Positions 26,740-35,929 of a stretch of 58,203 nucleotides of DNA are shown one piece after another. Each line of letters opens with the position of its first letter. Positions within the stretch are counted from its first letter, which is position 1. Source of the stretch: HXMU1420-2 sp040830545 (GTDB taxonomy: Bacteria > Pseudomonadota > Alphaproteobacteria > Rhodobacterales > Rhodobacteraceae); NCBI GenBank assembly GCA_040830545.1, contig JBFOMB010000188.1, positions 1-58,203 on the forward strand. Reading direction: 5' to 3'. The translations under genes were made by a program, and so were the position numbers. The notes under the pieces are model-generated. The model was not told the origin of the DNA. It worked only from the letters and a program-made list of their open reading frames with translations, and made no database searches.

Positions 26740-27651
26740 TCAGATACGGTGGAAGAGGGCCGTTGCAGATAGGGTTTCAGTCGGTTCAGCGAAGCCGCGA
26801 CCGGTCAGGTCAACGAGGTGGGCAAACACATTCCGTTCAGCGGCGGCCAACAAGGCGGAGGGCGCATCGGTGTAAATCGCTTCTGCCAATGTTCTCGCGG
26901 TGGCAGGGCCTTGTGACAGGTGCTCGAGGATTGCCGTTTCTCTCGCGCGGCGGTGGGTAATTAGCCAGTCGAGCCGTGTGGCTGGGTCGGTCACTGGTGC
27001 GCCATGGCCCGGGTGGAACACCGACCAGTCTCGTTCCTGCAGGCGGGCGCAGGAGGACATGAAATCCGTCAGGTCGCCATCGGGCGGGGAGACCAGCGAA
27101 CTGGCCCAGCCCATGACGTGATCGGCAGTAAAGCAGGCGTCACCCCAGCCAAGCGCGATATGATTACCCAGATGGCCGGGGGTGTGGATCACCTCCAGTG
27201 TCCAGTTGTCGCCTTCGATCAGGTCGCCGTCTGCGACCGTTTGGTCAGGGCGGAAATCCAGGTCGATTCCTTCGCCGCCGCCCGCCATGCCGCTGTTGGC
27301 AAGTGTTGTCATGACCGCGCTGCGACCTGCAGTAGCATCACCGAATGCTACAACTGGCGCGCCTGTGGCATCCGATAGCGGCCGGGCAAGGGGGCTGTGA
27401 TCTACGTGTGTATGTGTGACGACAATGTGTGTGATGTGCTGTCCCGGCCCCACAGCTCCGAGGATGGCGTCCAGATGGCGGGCATCGTTTGGCCCCGGAT
27501 CAATCACCACCAGCCCGACCTGTCCCAAAACATATGTATTTGTACCGCGATAGGTCATGGGCGATGGGTTCGGGGCCACGATCCGGCGCAGGCCGTCAGC
27601 AAGGTCCAGTGCTTCGCCAATGGGCGGATTGAAATCGTCAGGCGGTTGCAT
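26740..27651 (-). CDS. MBL-fold metallohydrolase (LACTB2-like)
   Basis: A 303-residue metallo-beta-lactamase-fold hydrolase. The metal motif HTHVDH is at about residues 80-85. Further His residues are in HTPGHLGNHIAL and HPGHGAPV, and the Asp in FTADHVMG. The C-terminal winged-helix-like extension of about 80 residues (LDWLITHRRARETAILEHLSQG) is typical of LACTB2/RNase-like members. The substrate may be RNA or a small thioester. It is divergent from the histidine kinase with only 40 bases between start codons. Confidence 0.9.
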   Translation of the reverse strand: MQPPDDFNPPIGEALDLADGLRRIVAPNPSPMTYRGTNTYVLGQVGLVVIDPGPNDARHLDAILGAVGPGQHITHIVVTHTHVDHSPLARPLSDATGAPVVAFGDATAGRSAVMTTLANSGMAGGGEGIDLDFRPDQTVADGDLIEGDNWTLEVIHTPGHLGNHIALGWGDACFTADHVMGWASSLVSPPDGDLTDFMSSCARLQERDWSVFHPGHGAPVTDPATRLDWLITHRRARETAILEHLSQGPATARTLAEAIYTDAPSALLAAAERNVFAHLVDLTGRGFAEPTETLSATALFHRI

Positions 27652-27691
27652 CCGGCTTCCTCTTGTCTCGTGGTCCCGCTAGGCTTAGCGC

Positions 27692-29011
27692 ATGACGTTG
27701 CCTTGGCTCAAACGCTATATGCCCCGTGGCCTTTATGGACGCGCTGCATTGATTCTGGTGCTGCCGGTTCTGATCCTGCTGGCCATCGTGTCGGTCGCAT
27801 TTATCCAGCGGCATCTGGAAGATGTGACGACCCAGATGACGCAGACGGTTATTCGTGAACTGCGACTAGTGGCGCAGGTCACCGATGGCGTTCAAACGCA
27901 AGAAATAGCGCGGGAAACTGCGACACCTGTGCTGGAAGCGCTGCAAATCGGAATGCGATTTGTACCGGCCGACGAGGTGCCAACGCAAAACGAACGGGTT
28001 TTTTATGACTATTCCGGTATTGTTTTAACCGACTTGCTGGAGGCCGAGTTTCCCAACCTCAGAGCTATCATCCTGCCAGTTGCACCTAGGGTGGAGCTGT
28101 ATTTCGAAACGACGCTTGGGAACTTGCGGTTGGATTTCGACCGACGCAGGTTGTCCGCTGCGGCCCCGCACCAATTGCTGGTGATCATGGCGTTTTCTGG
28201 CATGCTTATGGTTCTGGTGGCCTTTCTTTACCTGCGCAATCAGTTGCGACCGATCATGCGGCTTGCGGATGCAGCGCAAGCCTTTGGCCGGGGGCGGCAC
28301 GTGGCCTACACGCCCACCGGCGCCATCGAGGTCAGAGCCGCGGGCAATGCGTTTCTGGACATGCGCGCGCGGATTGAACGGCATATCGAACAGCGTACCA
28401 TGATGCTGTCAGGGGTCAGCCATGACCTGCGCACGCCGTTGACCCGGCTGAAGCTGGGCCTGTCGATGATGGACGACGATGAGGCAACGTTGCTGCTCAA
28501 TGACCTGGCTGAAATGGAGCGGATGCTGGACGAGTTTCTGAGCTTCGCCAAGGGCGCGTCCGCAGGTGAAACGGAGGAGACGGATCCGCTGGCGCTGGTG
28601 ACGCGCATCATCGAGGATTCCGAACGTGCGGGCAAACCGGTGGAGTTGGTCTCGGCCAAGGGGGAGGGCAGGGTGGCCCTGCGTCCTGTTGCGTTCCGTC
28701 GGGCCGTGCAGAACCTGATCGACAATGCGGTACGATATGGCGCGCGGGCCGAGGTGTCGGTGGCGCTGACTGACAAATCCTTGCGCGTGCGGGTGGAAGA
28801 CGACGGTCCGGGTATTCCCGAGGATCAGCGCGGTGAAGCTTTGAAACCCTTTGCGCGGCTGGACCCGGCGCGAAATCAAAACCGGGGCGGCGGCGTTGGC
28901 CTCGGCCTTGCCATCACGGCGGATGTGGCGCGGGCCCATGGCGGCGTACTGAGGTTAGGTGAGAGCAAGAAACTCGGTGGCTTGCGGGCGGATATTGTCA
29001 TCGCAAGGTGA
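27692..29011 (+). CDS. EnvZ-type sensor histidine kinase (orphan)
   Basis: A 439-residue inner-membrane kinase. TM1 at about 18-38, a periplasmic domain of about 120 residues, TM2 at about 161-181 and a HAMP linker precede the HisKA box GVSHDLRTPLTRLKLGL with phosphorylated H244. The ATPase domain shows LIDNAVRYGA (N box), VEDDGPGIP (G1) and GGGVGLGLAI (G2). The pattern is that of EnvZ. No response regulator gene is adjacent, so its partner lies elsewhere. What it senses is unknown. Confidence 0.92.
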   Translation: MTLPWLKRYMPRGLYGRAALILVLPVLILLAIVSVAFIQRHLEDVTTQMTQTVIRELRLVAQVTDGVQTQEIARETATPVLEALQIGMRFVPADEVPTQNERVFYDYSGIVLTDLLEAEFPNLRAIILPVAPRVELYFETTLGNLRLDFDRRRLSAAAPHQLLVIMAFSGMLMVLVAFLYLRNQLRPIMRLADAAQAFGRGRHVAYTPTGAIEVRAAGNAFLDMRARIERHIEQRTMMLSGVSHDLRTPLTRLKLGLSMMDDDEATLLLNDLAEMERMLDEFLSFAKGASAGETEETDPLALVTRIIEDSERAGKPVELVSAKGEGRVALRPVAFRRAVQNLIDNAVRYGARAEVSVALTDKSLRVRVEDDGPGIPEDQRGEALKPFARLDPARNQNRGGGVGLGLAITADVARAHGGVLRLGESKKLGGLRADIVIAR

Positions 29012-29301
29012 GCGGGCCTTTCCAGTTGAGTGCGCAACGGGATTGAACTGATACGAGGCGGGCCAGTGTTGTATTCCTTCATAACAGAGGACGAACAGGC
29101 TACGAACGGGGGGTGTCGTTCAGCACAAACTCACTTTGTTCCACGGCTTTTGATTCATAGGTTAATGTTAGTAACTCAAGGAGACGGTCTAGTACGTTGT
29201 TCCAAGACGTTGGACAGTTTGGCGCGGCGGGGTCGCGGAAACGGAGATCGAAAGTTCCCGACAGTCCAATTCGACCCACCGTTTGAATTCGTTCTCTAGT
29301 T
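29012..29301. other. 290-base gap between kinase and PHP gene, no supported gene
   Basis: The interval is somewhat lower in GC than its neighbours. Two short minus-strand frames continue past the PHP stop codon (one beginning near 29371 and reading KWTVRHIVADFLPLKL), but neither has a ribosome site or recognisable domain. No repeat of the tRNA end at 38748 was seen that would mark the left end of an integrated element. Confidence 0.35.
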
Positions 29302-30852
29302 TCAGCGGCAGAAAATCGGCGACGATATGGCGAACTGTCCATTTTTCTGACGGACGCGAACATTCACCCAATCGCCTGCTTCAAGTGGTCCAATGGGTTT
29401 TGCACCCTGCCACTGCCACTCATGCGGACGAGGTAAGGGGTGAACCCGGAAAGCAGGCGTATCAATCAGGCCCAGGTTGCCAGATACAGCGCCGGACAAG
29501 AGGCGGGATGCGGGGATTTCAAAGTGTTTTCCCGACAATGAAAATTCCAAAACGGCATCATGTGTCAACTGCACCCGCGCCGCGATGGTTTGCATCGCCT
29601 GAGTAGCGTTGTTTGGGTTGGCATAGGCGCGAAGTTCAAAGTCATACCCGCTCTCCCGTTGCATAATCTGCGTCGGTACGGGTGCGTCATGTTCGCCCGC
29701 TTCAAGAGGGGAAACAACCTCTGGCCCGCGCAATCTCGGCTCGATAGCGTCTAAGGTTCCGCCGCGAACACGCACTGACCCTTCCCAATCATGCCAAGAT
29801 CCCCGCGCGCCCCAGCCAAGTTCCAGGACCATTATCGTCTCAAGATTATCGGAAGACCCAATGGGTCTGGGGTCCAATTCCGGAGAGATGCGATGAAGCA
29901 GAGCGCCATTCTTGATCACGTCTATCGTATCGATGAAGCTTCCACCGACAACTTCCAGATCAAGTGTCGCCTCTGATGTGGGTTCGATCACACCGCCTTG
30001 CATCGCTCCGTTCAATGCGGTGAACACATGGATATTGTCACCAGACAACGCCACGGTTTGACGCTGGTGCAAAGCTGACCATATGGCCACCCGGCTGTTT
30101 TCCGGTGCATAAACTGCACTGCGCCCATGTCCATAAGACCCCGGATAGCCGCTGTGATGGTCGGTGTTGCCCAGAACTCCGAACAAACGTCCCGAGTTCC
30201 AGCCATGATGCACGGTATTGTGCCCATCGCCGGGGCCCATACTGTGCAGGAACGGCCGGTCCGTTAGCGAGGTTTCAGACGAGCCATGCATGGACACGAC
30301 TTCAAGAACCGGGCTGAGCTCTTCTATGAAGCTGTCCCAACTGATGCCACGCGCGCCGGTGCGATAGGCGATGTGATGGGGAAAGGCGAAAGCACTGTCA
30401 CCAAACGTGGCCCGCAGGTCCTTCAGCAGGGCACCCGGGCTATCGCTAAGGATCAATTCACTGGCCGTTAGGTCGCGAAGGACGATAGTATAATCCCCAT
30501 GCGCGCTGGAGTGGATTTCATATCCTGGAAAAACGCTGAACGCTCCGGGCTGTTCAAAGGTTGAAAGTGTCACGAAATGCTCCGGCCAGCCTGCAGCAAG
30601 GCGCGCAAATCCCATTTCGTGAAAATCCACGATGTGAGAGACACTTGGTTCGCCCACAGGCATATCTGGCCAACTTGCATGACCAGTGATTGACACAAAA
30701 TCCAGCTGCCTTTGGGCGTTTGTTAGCGCGTCTTCCAAAGAGCCATGACCATAGGAGATACCGCAGTGATTGTGCAAATCTCCGATCAGTGGAACGACAC
30801 CGAAACGGATGGCCAAAGGCATCAAACGCGTCGGCAAACGAGGTGAGGGCAT
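29302..30852 (-). CDS. PHP-domain metallohydrolase with C-terminal beta-rich region
   Basis: A 516-residue protein without a signal peptide. The N-terminal PHP metal motifs are clear: D25-x-H27-x-H29 in GDLHNHCG, FVSITGHASWPDM, FPHHIAYRTG, SMHGSSE and GNTDHHSGY, which together can bind a multinuclear metal site. The C-terminal about 200 residues look beta-rich. PHP enzymes are mostly phosphoesterases, and the CehA/McbA relatives hydrolyse carbamate or other esters, so the reaction here is open. Its ATG follows directly after the glucokinase TAA, so the two are translationally linked. Context points to sugar metabolism. Confidence 0.8.
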   Translation of the reverse strand: MPSPRLPTRLMPLAIRFGVVPLIGDLHNHCGISYGHGSLEDALTNAQRQLDFVSITGHASWPDMPVGEPSVSHIVDFHEMGFARLAAGWPEHFVTLSTFEQPGAFSVFPGYEIHSSAHGDYTIVLRDLTASELILSDSPGALLKDLRATFGDSAFAFPHHIAYRTGARGISWDSFIEELSPVLEVVSMHGSSETSLTDRPFLHSMGPGDGHNTVHHGWNSGRLFGVLGNTDHHSGYPGSYGHGRSAVYAPENSRVAIWSALHQRQTVALSGDNIHVFTALNGAMQGGVIEPTSEATLDLEVVGGSFIDTIDVIKNGALLHRISPELDPRPIGSSDNLETIMVLELGWGARGSWHDWEGSVRVRGGTLDAIEPRLRGPEVVSPLEAGEHDAPVPTQIMQRESGYDFELRAYANPNNATQAMQTIAARVQLTHDAVLEFSLSGKHFEIPASRLLSGAVSGNLGLIDTPAFRVHPLPRPHEWQWQGAKPIGPLEAGDWVNVRVRQKNGQFAISSPIFCR

Positions 30853-31797
30853 TTATTGTATTCCTTGCATCGCGGCGTACCGCAGGCAGCCCTGCAATGC
30901 AGCCACATCATTTTGAATGACATGAATGGGGAAAGTCTTTGCCAGGTCTGTCATTCTGCCCTTATCTTCCAAGGCCTCAAAGAATCCCGTTCTGCCTGCG
31001 CGTAACAGGGGTTCCAGCGCACGTCCCAACCCGCCAGTCATCCAGACCCCGCCTGTAGCAAGGAAAGTTAGTGCAAGGTCCCCAGAGATGCGCCCCACCA
31101 ATCGGCAGAATTCACTACAGGCCATGGTTGCAGCGGTCTGGCTACCTTGTATGGCGGCAATCAACAGGGCCTCACTTGTCTTGTGTTCTGTTTCTTGTTC
31201 CAGGAATTTGCATGCGATGTCGTAGATGGTCATTAGACCGCTTCCTGACAGGACCCGATCCAGAGAACAGCGACCAAAGCGCCGAGCGAAGACAGCTTGG
31301 ATCAGGTGGTCAAACTCTGTTTCGGCTGGAAAGGTCGCATGACCCGCCTCGCAGGCGAGGACTGTTCCTTCTGCAGTCAGTGCCGCCGTGTTGAAACCTG
31401 TGCCAATGTTGACGACGAGGCGGTGGCATTTTGAGCTTGGGTGTCCTGTACGAAGTGTTCTCACATTCAGGCCAGGCCCATCCAAGCCCAAGGCAACCGC
31501 CTGAAGATCGTTTAAAAAAGCCACCTCGGCCCCATACAGCGCGGATTGTAGATTGCTGTTCGACAACACCCAACTGCTGTTGGTGAGTTGGATTTCCTGC
31601 GCCTGTGTGGGGGCTGCCAGAGCAACAATCAACCCGTCGATCCGCGACACCTTCATTTGGGCGCAATAGGCCTGAACGGCGGAGAGGAAGTCGACATGGT
31701 TGTCGTTCTTGAACGCCGTAACGGGGCCAATGTCGCCACTATCGGGCATCGCAAAACGGCAGTTGGTGCCGCCAAGATCGCATAAGACCAGAGTCAT
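30853..31797 (-). CDS. glucokinase-family sugar kinase
   Basis: A 314-residue kinase of the ASKHA glucokinase type. It has a LCDLGGTNCRFAM phosphate-binding loop, SWVLSNSNLQ, FLNDLQAVALG with the catalytic Asp, GTGFNTAAL, and EAGHATFPA in place of the usual EGGHVDF. The frame is open 100 codons upstream, but the family start is MTLVLCDLGG, so ATG 31797 is used. It would phosphorylate glucose or a related hexose. It leads the leftward PHP gene and is divergent from the IclR regulator. Confidence 0.85.
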   Translation of the reverse strand: MTLVLCDLGGTNCRFAMPDSGDIGPVTAFKNDNHVDFLSAVQAYCAQMKVSRIDGLIVALAAPTQAQEIQLTNSSWVLSNSNLQSALYGAEVAFLNDLQAVALGLDGPGLNVRTLRTGHPSSKCHRLVVNIGTGFNTAALTAEGTVLACEAGHATFPAETEFDHLIQAVFARRFGRCSLDRVLSGSGLMTIYDIACKFLEQETEHKTSEALLIAAIQGSQTAATMACSEFCRLVGRISGDLALTFLATGGVWMTGGLGRALEPLLRAGRTGFFEALEDKGRMTDLAKTFPIHVIQNDVAALQGCLRYAAMQGIQ

Positions 31798-32023
31798 TTC
31801 GTAGCGGTCAGTTTGGACAATAGGGCAGGGGCATGACCCTTGCGCCGCGCGTTTCCGAGGGGCACCGCAATCTCTGCCGCAATTTGTGTTGGCTGTGTGC
31901 GGACAACTCTTCTCAAAGCGCGGTTCTTTCCTTTGCGAAGCGACAAGATGGGTCGATAGCCAAGTTTGACACGACTTGCGATTCCTATTAACAAGAAAAC
32001 AATTCTCAAATACAGGAAAAACT
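31798..32023. promoter_or_regulatory. divergent promoter region glk / iclR
   Basis: About 225 bases between the leftward kinase and rightward regulator genes, GC-poorer than its neighbours. A TTGACA (31966-31971) is followed 17 bases later by TAACAA, a weak -10, so a rightward promoter for the IclR gene and transporter is possible. The IclR protein very probably binds here to control both directions. No clear palindrome was assigned. Confidence 0.4.
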
Positions 32024-32821
32024 GTGTCCAAGGCTCCTTTCAGACTCCTGCGTTTGGCCGAGATCTTGTCTCTGGCACCGCCAAACGGGTTCACCAAATC
32101 AGAGATCGTGGATCGTTTTCGCGAGCCGCCTTCAACGGTTTACCGGTTGCTCAAGGAGTTGCAGGATCAAGGGTATATCTATCAGACAGCCGATGGACGG
32201 CTCCTGCCTGCCTTCACCTTCGAACGCCACATCGGCAGTGGTGCGATCCCTCTTGCGCAACTAAGGGAAGCCTGTTCGTTCATTTCGCAAAACCTGCAAA
32301 CCGCGGCAGAGATCATCCTCCTGCGTGGGTTCAATCTGGAATGGCGCATCATCGAAGAACATCCGGCTCAGCGCATTCGTCTGCACGCGCACCCGGGGTT
32401 TGAACGAACCACCTACGAGCTTGATTCAATATCGCGACTATCCCTGGCCTTTTGTGAAATCCAGGACATCGAAACCTCGCTCGATACGAGCGTGTTTCAT
32501 GAGGTCGGCGTGCATCAACGCAGCATCACATGGGAACAGGCGCGCGCCAACTTGCTATCCATAGATCGCGACCAAATGCAGTTTGACATGCTGGGGAACG
32601 CAATGGGTGTGCGCCGCAGCTGCGTGGCAATCCGTGATCCCGAGGGGCAGCTTATCTGTCTTTTGACCGCAGCCGAGGCAGCGACACCGGTCCGGGATGA
32701 AGAACGGCATGTCAGCCATATCAGGCAAGTCCTGGAACGGGCCCGATCCATGGTTTTTAGAAAACAGATAGTGGGACAAGACCAGAAGAAACTGGTCGGG
32801 ATGCAGGGGTCCGGTCACTAG
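32024..32821 (+). CDS. IclR-family transcriptional regulator
   Basis: A 265-residue regulator. The N-terminal winged HTH is at about residues 5-65 (RLAEILSLAPPNGFTKSEIVDRF, STVYRLLKELQDQGYIYQ). The C-terminal IclR ligand domain follows (EIILLRGFNLEWRIIEEHP, DPEGQLICLLTAAEAA). The frame is open back to a TTG at 31976, but GTG 32024 has AGGA about 8 nt upstream and gives a normal N-terminus. It is divergent from the kinase gene and 39 bases before the ABC binding protein, so it probably controls the whole locus. It is likely a repressor or activator responding to the imported sugar. Confidence 0.88.
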   Translation: MSKAPFRLLRLAEILSLAPPNGFTKSEIVDRFREPPSTVYRLLKELQDQGYIYQTADGRLLPAFTFERHIGSGAIPLAQLREACSFISQNLQTAAEIILLRGFNLEWRIIEEHPAQRIRLHAHPGFERTTYELDSISRLSLAFCEIQDIETSLDTSVFHEVGVHQRSITWEQARANLLSIDRDQMQFDMLGNAMGVRRSCVAIRDPEGQLICLLTAAEAATPVRDEERHVSHIRQVLERARSMVFRKQIVGQDQKKLVGMQGSGH

Positions 32822-32860
32822 AATGCCGCGCCCGAAATCAACAACAAGGAGGAACTAATA

Positions 32861-34129
32861 ATGAGATTCCCTAAGATCGCCGCAGCAGTATCTGCGGCGT
32901 TGCTTTCCGCTTTTGCACCGCAATACGCCACGGCAGAAGACCTGATCCTTTCCATTGGACCGCGCGGATATGGTGGAGTTGTGCCGGACGCAGTCGCAAG
33001 CTTTCAAGAAGCCAACCCGGACATCAGCGTGGAATGGCTCAAGATTTCGGACGTCCCCAGTGAATCGCGCAAGCTCTATGTGACATCCTTCACCGCGAAG
33101 GCACCGACGCCGGATGTCATGACCGTCGACGTAATCTGGCCGGGCGAGTTCGCCAAACGTGGCTGGATCGCACCGCTGAGTGAGCATTTCGAAGCAGACG
33201 AATTGCAAAACTTCAACAGCGCCCTGCTGGAAGCGGCGACGTTGGGGGACGAGTTTTACGGCGTCCCGCTTTTTGTCGGAGGAACTTTGTTCTTCTATCG
33301 GAAAGATTTGCTGGACAAGTATGACCTGCCGGTTCCCGCGACCTGGGAAGACGTGATTGCATCGGCCAAGGTGGTTCTCGAAGGAGAAAATGACCCCGAT
33401 CTTGTCGGCTTCACCTCGATGTGGGCCAAGATCGAAGGGCTGTTCATGAACTGGCTTTCGTTCGTCTATGGCAATGGCGGGACGTTCTTTGACGAAAATG
33501 GCGACGTGGCCGTCAATTCGCCCGAGGCCATCCATGCAATGCAGACCATGGTCGATATCCTCTACGAGCACAAAATCGCCAATGAGGGTATCCTGAACAT
33601 GCGCCCCGATGATGCACGCACCCTGTTCCAGCAAGGCCGCGCCGTGTTCATGATGGTGCAGGATTTCGTGCACGCCCCGCTCAGCGCGGATGACAGCCCG
33701 GTGGACGGTAAATTCGATTTCCGTCGCATTCCGACCTTTGCAGGGCACGAGGATGCCCCCACTACGGCCATGGGCGGATTTCTGATCGCGATGAATGCCA
33801 ATTCCGAGAACAAGGAAGCGGCCGTCAAGCTAATCAAACACCTGACCAGCTATGACCGTCAGCTTTGGGCTGCGACCGAGGCCAGCAAAAGCCCTGGACG
33901 CGTGGATGTCGTGAGCGATGAAGGTATGCAGAAAGTGCCAGTTCTCGCCCGTTTCGGCGAAGCTTTTGCCAAAGGTGTTGTGCGTCCCTCAGCGCTGACC
34001 GGAAATGCCTACCCGAAAGTCTCGGACGTGATGCAGATCGAGATCACCAATGCGCTGCATCAGCGCAAGACAGCGGAAGAGGCGATGAATGACGCCGCTG
34101 AGCAGATCAATCTGATCCTCGGCAAGTAA
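32861..34129 (+). CDS. sugar ABC transporter substrate-binding protein
   Basis: A 422-residue periplasmic binding protein of the family-1 extracellular solute-binding (MalE/ThuE-like) type. The Sec signal peptide MRFPKIAAAVSAALLSAFAP is cleaved about ATA-ED. Typical elements are PDISVEWLKISD, PDVMTVDVIWPGEFAKRGWI, FYGVPLFVGGTLFFYRKDLL and GGFLIAMNANSENKEAAVKLIKHL. The closest pattern is trehalose/maltose-binding proteins, but sugar specificity cannot be read. A GGAGG site lies before its ATG. First gene of the transporter. Confidence 0.92.
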   Translation: MRFPKIAAAVSAALLSAFAPQYATAEDLILSIGPRGYGGVVPDAVASFQEANPDISVEWLKISDVPSESRKLYVTSFTAKAPTPDVMTVDVIWPGEFAKRGWIAPLSEHFEADELQNFNSALLEAATLGDEFYGVPLFVGGTLFFYRKDLLDKYDLPVPATWEDVIASAKVVLEGENDPDLVGFTSMWAKIEGLFMNWLSFVYGNGGTFFDENGDVAVNSPEAIHAMQTMVDILYEHKIANEGILNMRPDDARTLFQQGRAVFMMVQDFVHAPLSADDSPVDGKFDFRRIPTFAGHEDAPTTAMGGFLIAMNANSENKEAAVKLIKHLTSYDRQLWAATEASKSPGRVDVVSDEGMQKVPVLARFGEAFAKGVVRPSALTGNAYPKVSDVMQIEITNALHQRKTAEEAMNDAAEQINLILGK

Positions 34130-34136
34130 CACTTGT

Positions 34137-34160
34137 TGGCCCGGCCTATCAGCCGGGCCA
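34137..34160 (+). other. stem-loop after the ABC binding-protein gene
   Basis: A perfect 9-bp stem, TGGCCCGGC / GCCGGGCCA, with a CTATCA loop, seven bases after the stop codon and before the permease gene. No U-run. It probably protects the binding-protein mRNA and lowers read-through, the same layout as dctP-dctQ. Confidence 0.65.
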
Positions 34161-34188
34161 CGCACCTTCATTCATAGGCATTCACTCT

Positions 34189-35088
34189 ATGTCCCAAATC
34201 CTGACCACGCTTTCACCGCTGGAGCGACGCCGCCAGCGTGTCGGCATCGGATTTATCACACCAACGCTTCTGATCATTGCGCTGATCCTTGTCTATCCGG
34301 TCGTGCAGTCCTTTGTGATGAGCTTTCAACAACAAGGATTCGCAGGGGACGAGACCACCTGGGTCGGCACTAGACACTACGACGCGATGTTCGCCAGCAG
34401 CCGGTTCTGGAACGCGTTGACAGTGACGGTCGTGTTTACGTTGATCACGATCCCCGTCGAACTGGCGATTGGTCTGGGCCTTGCAATCCTGATGAACGAG
34501 AGCTTTCGCGGCAAGGGGTTTGCGCGGCTTGCGGTGCTGTTCCCATGGGCCTTTCCTACAGCATTGAACGCGTTGATGTGGCGTTGGATGTACAATGCAG
34601 ATTATGGGATTTTCAACGATGTTGCATTGAAGGCAGGCGTCATAGCCGAGCCTGTCAACTGGCTGGGCGATGCCACCTTGGCGATGATGTCCATGGCCGT
34701 CGTGTCGATTTGGAAGACATCATCCTTTATGGCCCTGATCATTCTGGCCGGGCTTCAGGCGATCCCACGGGACTTGTTCGAGGCAGGTCGCATGGACGGC
34801 ATGAACCGGTGGCAGGAGTTCACCCAAATCACGTTGCCGCTTTTGCGCGGCTCCATTCTTGTTGCGCTGGTGATCCGCTCAATGGACGCGCTGCGCACGT
34901 TCGAGTTGCCCTTCAACCTGACCGATGGAGGGCCGGTTGCGGCGACTGAAACCCTGTCGCTCTACGCCTACAAAACCATCTTTGAATTTGTCGAGTTCAA
35001 CTCGGGCGCTGCCATCGTTGTGGTGCAGTTCGCCGTAATTTTCGCGTTGAGCTTGATCTATGTTTTCGCTCTGAGGCCGAAGGACTAG
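34189..35088 (+). CDS. sugar ABC transporter permease (MalF-type)
   Basis: A 299-residue inner-membrane subunit with six predicted membrane segments. The EAA loop near residue 190-215 (AIPRDLFEAGRMDGMNRWQEFTQITLP split as AIPRDLFEAGRMDG and WQEFTQITLP) contacts the ATPase. The N-terminus begins MSQILTTLSPLERRRQRVG before the first helix. It is followed by the second permease after 4 bases. Confidence 0.94.
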   Translation: MSQILTTLSPLERRRQRVGIGFITPTLLIIALILVYPVVQSFVMSFQQQGFAGDETTWVGTRHYDAMFASSRFWNALTVTVVFTLITIPVELAIGLGLAILMNESFRGKGFARLAVLFPWAFPTALNALMWRWMYNADYGIFNDVALKAGVIAEPVNWLGDATLAMMSMAVVSIWKTSSFMALIILAGLQAIPRDLFEAGRMDGMNRWQEFTQITLPLLRGSILVALVIRSMDALRTFELPFNLTDGGPVAATETLSLYAYKTIFEFVEFNSGAAIVVVQFAVIFALSLIYVFALRPKD

Positions 35089-35092
35089 CGCA

Positions 35093-35917
35093 ATGGAACG
35101 TCGTGCAGGCAAAGGCACCTATATTACCGTCGTGATCTCGGTCGTGATCTCGTTTTTTCCCATCGTCTGGCTGATCCTGACTTCGCTCAAGAACACCGCG
35201 GGCATCTATTCCTGGCCGCCGCAATACTGGCCGGACCCGTTCACGTTGGAAAACTACATTTACATCTTCACCGAAACTCCCGAGCTTTTGCGCTATGTCG
35301 TCAACAGCTTCATCGTAGGTGTCGGTTGCACCGCACTGACGCTGACGGCGGGTGGCATGGCTGGCTATGCGCTTGCCCGCCTTCGACTGCGCTTCTCGAC
35401 GGGCTTGATGCTGATGATCCTATCCGTCTCCATGTTCCCGCCCATCGCCCTTTTGCCCTCGCTTTTTCAGAGCTTTGTGAACCTCGGATTCCTCAACAGT
35501 TATCTTGGCCTGATCGTCGCTCATACCGGGCTTTTCCTGCCATATGCGGTCTTTATGTTGGCGAGCTACTTTGCCACCCTGCCGGTCGAAATTGAAGAGG
35601 CTGCGCAGATTGACGGCATGGGTTTCTTGCAAATCTTTACCTCAATTGTTGCCCCGCTGTCCTGGCCAGGCTTTGTCGCCACCGGTTTGATTATCTTCAT
35701 CTTTTCCTGGAACGAATTTCCGCTGGCACTGGTGTTGATGACACAGGACGCGATGCGGACCGCTCCGGTGGGCATTTCGCTTTACCCCGGTGAATTTGCT
35801 TTCCCCTGGGAAACGATATCGACCGCAACAGTGATCGCAATCATTCCCATACTGGTCATCACCGCGATCTTCCAAAAACAAATCCTCGGCGGCTTGACCG
35901 CTGGCACCGGCAAATAG
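35093..35917 (+). CDS. sugar ABC transporter permease (MalG-type)
   Basis: A 274-residue inner-membrane subunit with about six membrane segments and an EAA loop (LPVEIEEAAQIDGMGFLQIF) that docks on the ATPase. It forms a heterodimer with the preceding permease. The gene starts 4 bases after it and is followed 12 bases later by the ATPase gene, so these three are one transcript. Confidence 0.94.
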   Translation: MERRAGKGTYITVVISVVISFFPIVWLILTSLKNTAGIYSWPPQYWPDPFTLENYIYIFTETPELLRYVVNSFIVGVGCTALTLTAGGMAGYALARLRLRFSTGLMLMILSVSMFPPIALLPSLFQSFVNLGFLNSYLGLIVAHTGLFLPYAVFMLASYFATLPVEIEEAAQIDGMGFLQIFTSIVAPLSWPGFVATGLIIFIFSWNEFPLALVLMTQDAMRTAPVGISLYPGEFAFPWETISTATVIAIIPILVITAIFQKQILGGLTAGTGK

Positions 35918-35929
35918 GCGTTCCCCTAC

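Noticed and set aside
29012..29050. Left attachment site for an integrated element matching the tRNA 3' end
   Set aside because: No direct repeat of the tRNA end was found; no integrase in the window.
29030..29371. Short frames in the gap between the kinase and the PHP gene
   Set aside because: No ribosome site or recognisable domain; they overlap one another on both strands.
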